Shown piece by piece: positions 1-8,405 of a DNA stretch of 64,000 nt; position 1 is the stretch's first letter, and every line of letters starts with the position of its first letter. Below the pieces are notes generated by a model, which saw nothing but the letters and a program-made list of their open reading frames with translations, searched no databases and was not told the DNA's origin. This DNA is from an uncultured Christensenellaceae bacterium. Lineage in GTDB: Bacteria > Bacillota > Clostridia > Christensenellales > Borkfalkiaceae. Location of the stretch: NCBI GenBank assembly GCA_910588685.1, contig CAJUPX010000008.1, positions 13,289 to 77,288 on the forward strand, in the 5' to 3' direction. Both the position numbers and the translations under genes were made by a program.

Positions 1-430
1 CCGCCTGTTCGCAGACGCGCATTTTTTCGGAAAACTGCCGTGAATTGCTCCACGTTCCGCCGTCAACAATTATGTTGCCGCATACGGACAGGTTGCGTTT
101 TTCGGTTTTTAATTTGCTTTTCAGCTTTTCGCGTGCGGACAAAAGGTTTTCGTCGTTTATCTGCGAAGCCATTGCATCGAGAGCCCTTACCGCCGCCACA
201 TATTCGTCTTCGGTCATATAGCCGGACGGCAGACGGTAGGTGTCGGCTAAGGAAATGCCGCCGTAACGCCCGCGTTCTATTTCTACGGGGACTCCGCACA
301 CGCACAGCTCTTCTATATAACGGTAAATGCTTCTTACGGATACACCGTAGCTTTCGGCAAGCTCGCCCGCAGTTACCTTGCGCCGTATGAGCAGCCTCGT
401 TAAAATTTTAGTCATTATTTCGTATTTCAT
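1..430 (-). CDS. WYL/YafY-type HTH transcriptional regulator, 3' end cut by window edge
   Basis: The reverse strand is open from an ATG at 430-428 to the window edge, about 143 codons. A GGAG ribosome binding site lies just upstream. The first ~60 residues form a DeoR/HTH_11-type winged helix (TAGELAESYGVSVRSIYRYI), followed by the RGRYGG wing and the AxYRLPxGYMTEDE linker typical of the YafY/WYL family. The WYL ligand-binding domain itself would lie outside the window. It is divergent from the small gene at 581. The inverted repeat in the shared intergenic region is a plausible operator for this protein (inference). The family assignment is firm; the ligand is unknown. Confidence 0.85.
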   Translation of the reverse strand, partial: MKYEIMTKILTRLLIRRKVTAGELAESYGVSVRSIYRYIEELCVCGVPVEIERGRYGGISLADTYRLPSGYMTEDEYVAAVRALDAMASQINDENLLSAREKLKSKLKTEKRNLSVCGNIIVDGGTWSNSRQFSEKMRVCEQA

Positions 431-443
431 AAAATTCTCCGAA

Positions 444-480
444 TAACGCAATTTGTACAAGCATAGTATAAATTGCGTTA
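444..480. promoter_or_regulatory. Perfect 11-bp inverted repeat, probable operator
   Basis: The arms taacgcaattt (444-454) and aaattgcgtta (470-480) are exact reverse complements, with a 15-bp spacer. They sit in the divergent intergenic region just upstream of the WYL-type regulator start. Two centre-to-centre helical turns fit a dimeric HTH protein. Autoregulation by the adjacent regulator is inferred, not shown. There is no U-tract, so a terminator is unlikely. Confidence 0.6.
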
Positions 481-580
481 AATTTTTTTAAATTTTCATA
501 AAATATTTTATTATATATGACGTTTTCTGTCAAGTATAATGAGTATAATTATGTTGTAAAACAAACGGAGGATTTATAAA

Positions 581-781
581 ATGAATTTCAGAGCTTATAT
601 AGACAGACAGAAAAACATTATAAGAGGTCGTCGCGCGGGTAACTGTGTGTATTTTGAAAAGGAGTACGAGTATTACGTTGCGGAATGCGACAGGCTCTAT
701 TGCGAGCTCAACGGCTTAAAGGGGCTGAATACGTTTGAGCGTTTGTCCTGCGCGGACGTGCGCAGCGGTGAAACGGTATAA
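581..781 (+). CDS. Small hypothetical protein, 66 aa
   Basis: The ORF starts at ATG with a good GGAGG ten bases upstream. It ends 4 bases before a strong hairpin terminator, so it is a stand-alone gene. The product is charged and Tyr/Arg-rich, with no signal peptide or membrane segment. TATAAT-like hexamers lie near 535-549. I do not recognise the family. Its position opposite a WYL-type regulator suggests it may be controlled by it. Confidence 0.6.
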   Translation: MNFRAYIDRQKNIIRGRRAGNCVYFEKEYEYYVAECDRLYCELNGLKGLNTFERLSCADVRSGETV

Positions 782-785
782 AAAA

Positions 786-812
786 GCCGCGGAAGCATAC
801 GGCTTCCGCGGC
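786..812. terminator. Rho-independent terminator, probably bidirectional
   Basis: A ten-base-pair perfect stem (gccgcggaag / cttccgcggc) has a 7-nt loop. It is preceded by an A-run and followed by an AT-rich stretch. It lies between the convergent small gene (ending 781) and the ABC permease gene (ending 820) and can serve both. Confidence 0.8.
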
Positions 813-819
813 GTATTTA

Positions 820-1629
820 TTAATTAAGTTTTTTGGTTAAGCATTTTTCTATGACTGCGATAATTCCGTACATACTTCCCGCAAGAAAACACAGTATTAT
901 CGTCGCCGTCATTACGAGGTCAAGCTTGAACACCTGACCGCCGTAAACTATAAGATAGCCGAGCCCCGCTTTGGATACGATGTATTCGCCCATTATAGAG
1001 CCTATCCAGGCAAGCCCCACGGCGACCTTTAAGGTGTTCATAAGCGCCGGAAGAGAGGCGGGGATTACAAGCTTACGCAGAGTAGTTGCCTTGCTCGCGC
1101 CCATAGACCGCATTAAAAGCAGTTTGGTTTTATCCACGGCCACAAATCCCGCAAGCGTGTTCATAATGCAAACTATAATCGAAACTATTACCGTCATAAA
1201 TATGATTGCGCTGTAACCCGTTCCTATCCAGATTATGATAAGCGGACCGAGCGCGATTTTAGGCAGCGAGTTTAAAACTACTATATACGGTTCGATTATT
1301 TTGCGGGCGGAGTCGCTCAGCCACAAAAGCACCGCGATTGCATATCCGAGTATGACGGCTATGGCAAAGCCGGCGAGAGTTTCCATAAGCGTTATGCCTA
1401 CGTGCCTGAAAAGCGTGCCGTTGGAATAAAGGTCGCCGATTGTCTTTAAAACGCGCGACGGCGAGCTCGTGATAAACGGGTCGATGAGTTTAATCCCAGC
1501 GCAAAGCTCCCAAAGACCTATAAGAACTACTAAAATCAACCAGCGGGAAACGGTTATAATAATTCTTTTCTTTTTTTGTTTTTTAAGATACGCGAGGTGT
1601 TCGCGAGAATAGTCAAGATTTTTTTTCAT
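820..1629 (-). CDS. ABC transporter permease, SsuC/TauC type
   Basis: This 269-aa inner-membrane protein has a basic cytoplasmic N-terminus, about six hydrophobic segments and a BPD_transp_1 core. The EAA loop near residues 175-200 (MGASKATTLRKLVIPASLP) contacts the ATPase. Length and sequence style match permeases for nitrate, sulfonate, taurine or thiamine-precursor uptake. It is the last gene of a three-gene minus-strand operon (binding protein, ATPase, permease), 44 bp after the ATPase gene. The substrate cannot be read from sequence. Confidence 0.88.
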   Translation of the reverse strand: MKKNLDYSREHLAYLKKQKKKRIIITVSRWLILVVLIGLWELCAGIKLIDPFITSSPSRVLKTIGDLYSNGTLFRHVGITLMETLAGFAIAVILGYAIAVLLWLSDSARKIIEPYIVVLNSLPKIALGPLIIIWIGTGYSAIIFMTVIVSIIVCIMNTLAGFVAVDKTKLLLMRSMGASKATTLRKLVIPASLPALMNTLKVAVGLAWIGSIMGEYIVSKAGLGYLIVYGGQVFKLDLVMTATIILCFLAGSMYGIIAVIEKCLTKKLN

Positions 1630-1673
1630 AAGTTTTTCCTTGCCGTAAGTAAGATATATTACGGGGGTAATTA

Positions 1674-2396
1674 TTAAATTCCGAGCTCGCCGCGCAAAAT
1701 TTCAAAGGTCTTAGAAAAGTTTGCATTTTGTCTGCGGCTCTTGGGCGTAAGCGCAAAATCTATTTTGTGCTCGGCTACTACCGAGGCGGGGCGCGCCGAC
1801 AGTACTACAACCTTATCGGACAACGCGATTGCCTCGGAAATATCGTGGGTAACAAGTAACGCGGTCTTTTTTTCGCTTTTTATTATTGACTGCACGTCGT
1901 CGCAAACTTCGAGCCTTGTCTGGTAGTCGAGCGCGGAAAAGGGTTCGTCGAGTAAAAGCGTTTCGGGACCCGCTGCCAGCGTGCGTATTAAAGCCACGCG
2001 TTGCCGCATACCGCCGGAGAGCTGCGAGGGCGACTTTTTAAGAAAGTCTTTTAAACCGTATTTTTCGGCAAGCGATACGGCGCGCTCCCGCATTTCGCGG
2101 GTGTTGCGCTTTTTTACTTCGAGCGGGAGAAAGATGTTTTCTTCAACCGTGCGCCACGGAAACAGCGCGTCGCGTTGCAACATATATCCGAATTCGCCGT
2201 CGCCGCGTATAACCTCGCCGGACGACGGCGTAAGTATACCCGCGCACAGCGACAGTATAGTTGTTTTACCGCAGCCGGAAGGTCCTATTACCGAAACGAA
2301 CTGTCCGTCGTCAACGCTGAAATTCATATTCTGCACGGCGGTCGTTTCTCCAGATTGAGTATGATAAGTATAATAAACGTTTTTAAATTCAAGCAT
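1674..2396 (-). CDS. ABC transporter ATPase, SsuB/TauB type
   Basis: The 240-aa nucleotide-binding subunit carries Walker A GPSGCGKT at residues 38-45, the Q-loop MLQRDALFPW, the signature LSGGMRQR near 125, Walker B LLLDEPFSAL near 147 and the switch His (VTHD). Its ATG lies inside the 3' end of the binding-protein gene (8-nt overlap), so translation is coupled. It powers the adjacent permease. The close match to the nitrate/sulfonate/taurine importer class is clear; the exact substrate is not. Confidence 0.92.
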   Translation of the reverse strand: MLEFKNVYYTYHTQSGETTAVQNMNFSVDDGQFVSVIGPSGCGKTTILSLCAGILTPSSGEVIRGDGEFGYMLQRDALFPWRTVEENIFLPLEVKKRNTREMRERAVSLAEKYGLKDFLKKSPSQLSGGMRQRVALIRTLAAGPETLLLDEPFSALDYQTRLEVCDDVQSIIKSEKKTALLVTHDISEAIALSDKVVVLSARPASVVAEHKIDFALTPKSRRQNANFSKTFEILRGELGI

Positions 2397-3381
2397 AAAT
2401 TTCGTTGTAAATTTTGTTGGCGTAGTCGGTGAGCACTATGTTGTGGAAATCCACGCGTTTTTCAAGCTCGCCCGCTAAATCTATAACGTCGAGCAGACGC
2501 TCGAAAGCGCTCTCTTTCATAGCCATATTTGTCACCCAGGCGTCTATTTTGCTGTAGCTTTCAACCGAAACTTTCAGACTGTTAACGTCGGTGCCGTCAA
2601 AGTAGGGAACAAGAAGATTTGCCACGGTTGCGCTGTCGTGCTCGTTTATATATTTGGTAGCTTTGGTAACGGCGCGTAAAAGTCCGCGCACCTTGTCGCC
2701 GTTTTCGTCTATATAGCTCTGTTTAGCCATAAAGCAGGTATAGGGTATTTCGCCGGCGGCTTCGCCTACGGAGGCTACGATATAGCCTTTACCCGCGGCA
2801 ACGTATGAGGACGCGGCGGGTTCAAACATTGTGCAGTAATCGCCGGTGCCGCCTTCAAACGCCGCGGCGGTCATATTGAAGTCGATATTTTTAACGAGGT
2901 TTGCGCTGACGTCCGCCGTTTTTAGAACGTATTCAAAGGTCATAAAGGGAACGCCGCCCGGTCTGCCCGCGATTACGGTTTTTCCCGAGAGGTTGTTCCA
3001 GTCGAAATTCTTTTCTTCCGTTCTTCCTACGAGAAAGCTTCCGTCGCGTTTGGTCATCTGGCCGAACACCATAGGCGCGTCGGAGGTGCCGCCTGTGTAG
3101 GTATAAACTACCGCTTCGGGGCCGCAGAAGCCTATATCTGCTTCGCCCGCAAGCACCGCAGCCATAGTTTTGTCTGCGCCGCCGCCGTTTGTCAGTTCTA
3201 TTTCAAAGCCTTCTTCCTTGAAATAACCGAGCGCGTCCGCAAGATATAAAGGCGCGTAGAATACCGAATGGGTAACTTCATTTATGCGTAATACGTCGCT
3301 TTTTTTGTTGCAGCCCGCTACGGACAGGGGTATTGTGAGCGCGCAGGCAAGCGCGCAGATAGTCGTAAATAATTTTTTCAC
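2389..3381 (-). CDS. ABC transporter substrate-binding lipoprotein, SsuA/THI5-like
   Basis: This is an extracellular lipoprotein of the NMT1/THI5-like family; RINEVTHSVFYAPLYLADALGYF is the typical N-lobe start of these proteins. I place the start at GTG 3381: an AAGGAG lies upstream, and the product then opens with a clean lipoprotein signal (VKKLFTTICALACALTIP, lipobox SVAGC). An upstream in-frame ATG at 3474 would add 31 non-signal residues. The mature protein is about 305 aa, normal for the family. It heads the operon with the ATPase and permease. The ligand is probably a small sulfonate, pyrimidine or aromatic compound, but it is unassigned. Confidence 0.85.
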   Translation of the reverse strand: MKKLFTTICALACALTIPLSVAGCNKKSDVLRINEVTHSVFYAPLYLADALGYFKEEGFEIELTNGGGADKTMAAVLAGEADIGFCGPEAVVYTYTGGTSDAPMVFGQMTKRDGSFLVGRTEEKNFDWNNLSGKTVIAGRPGGVPFMTFEYVLKTADVSANLVKNIDFNMTAAAFEGGTGDYCTMFEPAASSYVAAGKGYIVASVGEAAGEIPYTCFMAKQSYIDENGDKVRGLLRAVTKATKYINEHDSATVANLLVPYFDGTDVNSLKVSVESYSKIDAWVTNMAMKESAFERLLDVIDLAGELEKRVDFHNIVLTDYANKIYNEIYA

Positions 3382-3439
3382 TTTGTAGTTTTTACTCCTT
3401 AAAATTTGATAATACATTTTATGCGCCTCGCCTAAGCGT

Positions 3440-3468
3440 TTGACAATTTTACCGCTATCAATTATAAT
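3440..3468 (+). promoter_or_regulatory. Consensus sigma-A promoter of valS
   Basis: TTGACA (3440-3445), a 17-bp spacer and TATAAT (3463-3468) match both hexamers perfectly. The expected start near 3475 leaves only about 15 nt before the valS ATG, so there is no room for a T-box leader. Confidence 0.85.
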
Positions 3469-3489
3469 AAACAAAAGAGGTTTTGCATT

Positions 3490-6111
3490 ATGATGGAAAA
3501 AGTTTACAATCCCAGGGATTTTGAGGACAGGTTATATAAGGATTGGGAGGAGAACGGCTGTTTTAAAGCCGAGAGAGACGACAGTAAAGTACCTTTTACG
3601 GTGATGATGCCGCCCCCTAATATTACAGGGCAGCTTCATATGGGGCACGCAATGGACGAAACGTTGCAGGATACGGTAGTTCGTTTTAAGCGTATGCAGG
3701 GCTATTGCGCTCTGTGGCTGCCCGGCACCGACCACGCGTCAATTGCCACCGAGGTTAAGGTGGTGGAGCAGATAAAAGCCGAGGGGCTTACCAAAGAGAG
3801 CCTCGGCAGGGAAGGCTTTTTAAAGCGCGTTTGGCAGTGGAAGGACAAGTATAACGCAAGAATAGTGCAGCAGCTCAAAAAGCTCGGCTCGTCCTGCGAC
3901 TGGTCGCGCCTTACCTTTACTATGGATGAAAAATGTTCAAAGGCGGTTAGAGAGGCGTTTTTCAATCTTTACAACAAAAAACTTATTTACAGGGGCAGCC
4001 GTATAATTAATTTGTGCCCCAACTGCAAAACCACGCTTTCCGACGAGGAAGTAAACTATACCGAGGAAAACGGCAATTTCTGGCATATAAAATATTATAC
4101 CGAGGACGGCGGCGAATATTTGCAGGTTGCAACCACCCGCCCCGAAACTATGTTCGGCGATACCGCCGTTGCGGTTAATCCCGAGGATAAAAGATATAAG
4201 CATTTAATAGGCAAAAAAGTTATTCTGCCCGTAGTTAACAAGCCCATACCTGTTGTAGGCGACAAGCACGCAGACCCCGAGTTCGGCACCGGCTGCGTTA
4301 AAATTACGCCCGCGCACGACCCCAACGACTTCGAGGTGGGGTTAAGACATAATCTGCCCGTAGTGCGCGTTATGAACGACGACGGTACTATGAACGAAAA
4401 CGCGGGCAAATACGCGGGTATGGATAGGTACGAGTGCAGAAAGGCTCTTGTAAAGCAGCTCGAAGAAGAGGGCTATCTCGTAAAAATCGAGCCGCACGCC
4501 CACAACGTCGGGCATTGCTACCGCTGCGGCGCTACGGTGGAACCGATAGTTTCAAACCAATGGTTCGTTAAAATGGAGAGCCTTGCTCACCCCGCGATAC
4601 ACGCTGTAACCTATAAAAAAATTGTGTTTGTACCCGAAAGGTTTGCAAAAACATATTATAACTGGATGGAGAATATCAAGGACTGGTGCATTTCGCGCCA
4701 GCTCTGGTGGGGACACCGTATTCCCGTCTGGTACTGCGGCGACTGCGGTAAGGAGAGCTGTTCCAAGACCGATTTAACCGTATGTCCACACTGCGGCAGC
4801 GGCAACATAAGACAGGACGAGGACGTGCTCGACACCTGGTTTTCCGCAGCGCTATGGCCGTTTTCAACGCTCGGCTATCCCGACGATACGTCCGATCTTG
4901 AGTATTTTTATCCCACGGACGTGCTTGTTACGGGCTACGATATAATCTTTTTCTGGGTTGCGCGAATGATATTTTCGGGCATTGAGCATATGCGCAAAGT
5001 GCCCTTCCGCGACGTGCTTATACACGGACTTGTGCGCGACGAAAAGGGCAGGAAGATGTCAAAGAGCTTAGGCAACGGCGTTGACCCGCTCGAAGTTATA
5101 GAAAAATACGGCGCGGACAGTTTAAGATTTTCGCTTTTGCAGGGCGTTGCTCCCGGCAACGATACGCGCTATTCGGACGCAAAGGTTGAGGCGTGCCGCA
5201 ACTTTATGAATAAAATCTGGAATGCGAGCCGTTTTGTAATAATGGGTGCGGAGGGCGCAAAGGTAAAACCGATTTCCGAGGTTAAGCTTACGTCCGCCGA
5301 TAAATGGATTATTTCGCGACTGCAAGCTTCCATTCGCGACGTAACGCTCGCTCTCAATAAATTCGAGTTTGGCATTGCCTGCCAGCTGATGTACGATTTT
5401 ATGTGGTCGGATTTCTGCGACTGGTATATAGAGCTTTCAAAACCCGCGCTGTATTCCGAGGACGCGGTAAAGCGCGGCGGCGCAATTTCGGTTTTAGTGT
5501 TCGTGCTCGAAAACGCGCTCAAACTTTTACATCCGTTTATTCCGTTTATAACGGACGAAATTTACAGGAATCTGCCCGGTACGAATGGGACTATTATGAC
5601 TAAGGAGTTCCCCAGATACAACTCGCGCCTTGCGTATAAAAAGGACGCGCAGGCGTTCGCGGGCGTTATGGAAATAATTTCCGCGGTGCGCGCAGTTAAA
5701 AAAGAGGTTGACTGTCCGCCTTCAAAAAAGGTTAGCCTGTATATAGTTACAGATAGCAAACGGCTTATATCCGCTAATCAGGACAGTATATTAAAGCTTG
5801 CCGGCGCAAAAGAAATTGTGTTTGTATCTTCCGCGGCGGACGCCGGTGCAAATGCCGTAACTAAGGTGCTGTCGGTAGGCACGGTATATATACCTATGGG
5901 CGAGTTGGTGGATATAGAAAAAGAAAAGGTTAGGCTTAACGCCGAGCTTGATAAAGTTACGCAGGAGATTGCACGCGCAGACGGCAAGCTCAATAACAAG
6001 GGTTTCCTTGCAAAGGCGCCCAAAAAGCTTGTGGACGACGAGCGCGCAAAGCTCAATACCTATATCGAAATGCGCGAAAAGATATTAAAACAGATTAAAA
6101 GTCTTGGTTGA
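3490..6111 (+). CDS. valS: Valyl-tRNA synthetase
   Basis: A class I aminoacyl-tRNA synthetase of 873 aa, normal for bacterial ValRS; it charges tRNA-Val with valine and hydrolyses mischarged Thr. It has the HIGH motif as HMGH (50-53) and KMSKS at 522-526. The CP1 editing domain includes TTRPETMFGDTAVAV. Two Cys-pair zinc ribbons are visible (CPNC and CGDC...CPHC). The C-terminus has the ValRS coiled-coil arm ending in the LNNKGFLAKAPKKLV element. An AGAGG precedes the tandem ATG ATG; either could be used. A consensus promoter sits directly upstream. A T-box, common in Firmicutes valS leaders, is absent. Confidence 0.98.
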   Translation: MMEKVYNPRDFEDRLYKDWEENGCFKAERDDSKVPFTVMMPPPNITGQLHMGHAMDETLQDTVVRFKRMQGYCALWLPGTDHASIATEVKVVEQIKAEGLTKESLGREGFLKRVWQWKDKYNARIVQQLKKLGSSCDWSRLTFTMDEKCSKAVREAFFNLYNKKLIYRGSRIINLCPNCKTTLSDEEVNYTEENGNFWHIKYYTEDGGEYLQVATTRPETMFGDTAVAVNPEDKRYKHLIGKKVILPVVNKPIPVVGDKHADPEFGTGCVKITPAHDPNDFEVGLRHNLPVVRVMNDDGTMNENAGKYAGMDRYECRKALVKQLEEEGYLVKIEPHAHNVGHCYRCGATVEPIVSNQWFVKMESLAHPAIHAVTYKKIVFVPERFAKTYYNWMENIKDWCISRQLWWGHRIPVWYCGDCGKESCSKTDLTVCPHCGSGNIRQDEDVLDTWFSAALWPFSTLGYPDDTSDLEYFYPTDVLVTGYDIIFFWVARMIFSGIEHMRKVPFRDVLIHGLVRDEKGRKMSKSLGNGVDPLEVIEKYGADSLRFSLLQGVAPGNDTRYSDAKVEACRNFMNKIWNASRFVIMGAEGAKVKPISEVKLTSADKWIISRLQASIRDVTLALNKFEFGIACQLMYDFMWSDFCDWYIELSKPALYSEDAVKRGGAISVLVFVLENALKLLHPFIPFITDEIYRNLPGTNGTIMTKEFPRYNSRLAYKKDAQAFAGVMEIISAVRAVKKEVDCPPSKKVSLYIVTDSKRLISANQDSILKLAGAKEIVFVSSAADAGANAVTKVLSVGTVYIPMGELVDIEKEKVRLNAELDKVTQEIARADGKLNNKGFLAKAPKKLVDDERAKLNTYIEMREKILKQIKSLG

Positions 6112-6115
6112 TTGA

Positions 6116-7453
6116 ATGGCAAGTAAAAAACGAATGGCTAAAAAAGCCGCTAAACAGGTAAAAAAACACCCTAAGCTTGTAATTGTTCTTGCGATTTTGC
6201 TCGTAATAATTATAATTGCGGCAGCCGTGCTGTGGTATTTTAAACCCGAAATTTTTCATAAATTTCTGGGTACCGGTAACCACAGCTGGTCGGAATGGGA
6301 GATAACGGAAGCAACCTGCGGCGCGGACGGCGCTAAAAGCCGCTCTTGCACCGTATGCGGAGAGGAGCAAAGCGAGGTTATCCCCAAAACCGGTAACCAT
6401 AATATAGTAGACGGTAAATGCACCGTTTGCGGTTACATAGTCCCAGAGGGCGGAAGCTTGGAGGGCGTTGAAAATTCCGAATTATCAATACATTTTTTAG
6501 AGCTCGGGAATAAGTTTACCGGCGATTGCACTTTAATAAAATGCGGGGATACGGAAGTGCTTATCGACGCGGGCTCGCGCCAGAATAGCGCTGCTACAAT
6601 TAAATCTTACGTTGATAAATACTGTACGGACGGTGTTTTGGAATACGTAATTGCCACACACGCGCATCAGGATCATATCGCGGGCTTTGTCGGCTCCGGC
6701 AGCGGAACAGAAAAATCGGGGATACTTTATCAGTATAAAATAGGTACGCTTATTCAGTTTTCGCTTACTAATGCGACTTCGCAGATTTATCAGAATTATT
6801 GCGCCGCTGTCAAGTATGCAAAAAGCCAAGGAACATCTGTTTATACCGCAAAACAGTGTTGGTACGAAACGGACGGCGCAAAACGTCAATATTATCTTGA
6901 CGATAATCAAACGGTTTCTCTCAATATACTTTATAATTTCTACTACGAAAATACCACTTCGGATGAAAATGATTATTCGGTGTGCACGCTTTTAACGCAA
7001 CAGACGGAAGATAATAATTTTAATTATCTGTTTACCGGAGATTTGGAGGAAAACGGAGAGAGTTATCTTGTAGACAGAAACGAATTACCCGAGGTAGAGC
7101 TTTTTAAGGGCGGGCATCACGGCAGCTACACGGCTACGACTGAAAAGCTTCTGCGCGTGATAAAACCTAAAAACGTAGCTGTTTGTTGCTGTTGCGGAAC
7201 TACGGAGTATACCTCTAATGCGGATAACACGTTTCCTGCACAAGCATTTATCGACAGGGTTTCAAAGTATACTCGTAATATTTATTGCACCACGCTTATG
7301 TTGGACTACAAGGCGGGTGAGTACACTTCGATGAACGGAAATATTATTTTCTATTCGGAGAAAGGTAAGCTGAAATTATACTGTTCTAATAACGACACTG
7401 TTTTAAAAGATACCGAATGGTTTGCAGAAAACAGGGTTTGGAACGGAGTTTAA
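6116..7453 (+). CDS. Membrane-anchored metallo-beta-lactamase-fold hydrolase with Cys-rich linker
   Basis: A Lys-rich N-terminus is followed by one membrane segment (about residues 22-42). Next come CxxC-type repeats of the CTVCGEE...CTVCGY kind, often seen in surface proteins of gut Clostridia. The rest is a ComEC/Rec2-like MBL domain with the zinc motif H182-x-H184-x-D186-H187 and later GDLEENGE and GGHHGSY motifs. The catalytic domain should face outside (inference). It lies 4 nt after valS with a poor ribosome site, so co-transcription is likely. Family members act on phosphodiesters or are uncharacterised; the substrate is unknown. Confidence 0.8.
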   Translation: MASKKRMAKKAAKQVKKHPKLVIVLAILLVIIIIAAAVLWYFKPEIFHKFLGTGNHSWSEWEITEATCGADGAKSRSCTVCGEEQSEVIPKTGNHNIVDGKCTVCGYIVPEGGSLEGVENSELSIHFLELGNKFTGDCTLIKCGDTEVLIDAGSRQNSAATIKSYVDKYCTDGVLEYVIATHAHQDHIAGFVGSGSGTEKSGILYQYKIGTLIQFSLTNATSQIYQNYCAAVKYAKSQGTSVYTAKQCWYETDGAKRQYYLDDNQTVSLNILYNFYYENTTSDENDYSVCTLLTQQTEDNNFNYLFTGDLEENGESYLVDRNELPEVELFKGGHHGSYTATTEKLLRVIKPKNVAVCCCCGTTEYTSNADNTFPAQAFIDRVSKYTRNIYCTTLMLDYKAGEYTSMNGNIIFYSEKGKLKLYCSNNDTVLKDTEWFAENRVWNGV

Positions 7454-7472
7454 AAATATACAGAGGTGAAAT

Positions 7473-7988
7473 ATGAAAAAGAAAATATTTGTTATGACGG
7501 CTTGCGCGCTGTCTTTTGTAATGTGTCTGTTGGGATTTGCGGGCTGCTGGCTTTTTAAAGCTGCCGACAAAGAGTACGAAGTACTTGATATGAAAATTAC
7601 TTTGACGGACGATTTTTATGAATTAGAAAACATAGCCCAGACAGGTTGTTTCCAAAGTCAGAAAGCAATAGTAACCGCGCTTAAAGAGGGCTTTTCAGAA
7701 TACCCCGGTTTGGATAGTTATACTCTTATGCAATATACATCCGCAAGCTTGGAAGCGAACGGAATTGATGCGGATATATATCAGCGCGAAGGCAAAAACT
7801 ATATGTATTTTACATATGAGAGGTCGGCGGGCGGCAAGGATTTTTATTATCTTGCCACCACGCACAAAACAGGCGACGCGTTCTGGCTTATCCAGTTCGG
7901 CTGCGAAACTAAAAACAAAGAGGAATTTACCGATAAGTTTTTAAACTGGGCGGATACCGTTACCTTTTCTTCGTACGGGGCGCTCTAA
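7473..7988 (+). CDS. Predicted lipoprotein, 171 aa
   Basis: The N-terminus is a lipoprotein signal with lipobox GFAGC (lipidated Cys25). The mature part (about 145 aa) is a single alpha/beta domain with the pattern of DUF1795/PsbP-like secreted domains (MKITLTDDFYE..., ending in a strand before TVTFSSYGAL). It sits 19 nt downstream of the MBL-fold gene with an AGAGGTG ribosome site and is followed by a terminator. It probably closes the valS transcript. Function unknown. Confidence 0.75.
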   Translation: MKKKIFVMTACALSFVMCLLGFAGCWLFKAADKEYEVLDMKITLTDDFYELENIAQTGCFQSQKAIVTALKEGFSEYPGLDSYTLMQYTSASLEANGIDADIYQREGKNYMYFTYERSAGGKDFYYLATTHKTGDAFWLIQFGCETKNKEEFTDKFLNWADTVTFSSYGAL

Positions 7989-8004
7989 ATTTTAAGTATA
8001 ATTA

Positions 8005-8025
8005 AAGCCGGCATAAAGCCGGCTT
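8005..8025. terminator. Hairpin terminator between convergent genes
   Basis: The stem aagccggc / gccggctt has a 5-nt loop ataaa. It is flanked by A- and T-rich sequence and lies between the lipoprotein gene (ends 7988) and the minus-strand DUF4363 gene (ends 8028). It can act in both directions. Confidence 0.75.
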
Positions 8026-8027
8026 AT

Positions 8028-8405
8028 TTACATAATGTTTTCTATATGCATTTTATAAGCGTCGGGCAGGTTTTTGGTAATTTGTTTTAATACCTCAAGC
8101 TTGCCGAGCGCGAGCGTATATTCTCCCGTATAAATGAGTCCGCACGCCTCGTTCAGCCAATAATCTATATAAGAAATATCGTTGTGAGGTACAAAAATAT
8201 GCAGCTTGGATTTTTTATCCTCCCAAAGCGACCTTACGGCGTAACCGTCTTCGCGCGTGGCGGTTTTGTTCTCGGTTTTAGAGTAAAGAGTGTCGAGTGC
8301 GGACGAAAATTCTTCAAACTGTTTCCCCGTATATATTTCCGCGAATATAAAAAGCCCTAAAGACAGAGCTATGGCGGTAACGGTGTAAATTATAGCCTTT
8401 ACCAT
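8028..8405 (-). CDS. DUF4363 family protein
   Basis: This 125-aa protein has one N-terminal membrane segment (residues 4-22) and a helical extracytoplasmic domain. The pattern FVPHNDISYIDYWL...TGEYTLALGKLEVLKQITKNLP is the hallmark of DUF4363, which is usually encoded beside DUF421 proteins in Clostridia. Here it overlaps the DUF421 gene by 7 nt, so translation is coupled. Function unknown; a role as partner of the membrane protein is inferred from this recurring pairing. Confidence 0.85.
   Translation of the reverse strand: MVKAIIYTVTAIALSLGLFIFAEIYTGKQFEEFSSALDTLYSKTENKTATREDGYAVRSLWEDKKSKLHIFVPHNDISYIDYWLNEACGLIYTGEYTLALGKLEVLKQITKNLPDAYKMHIENIM

Noticed and set aside
40..390. Plus-strand ORF of 116 aa at the left edge
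   Set aside because: It is antisense to the WYL-type regulator, is Arg/Cys-rich as shadow frames are, and has no ribosome site.
3382..3489. T-box leader for valS
   Set aside because: Only ~15 nt lie between the predicted start and the ATG, with no antiterminator or specifier structure.
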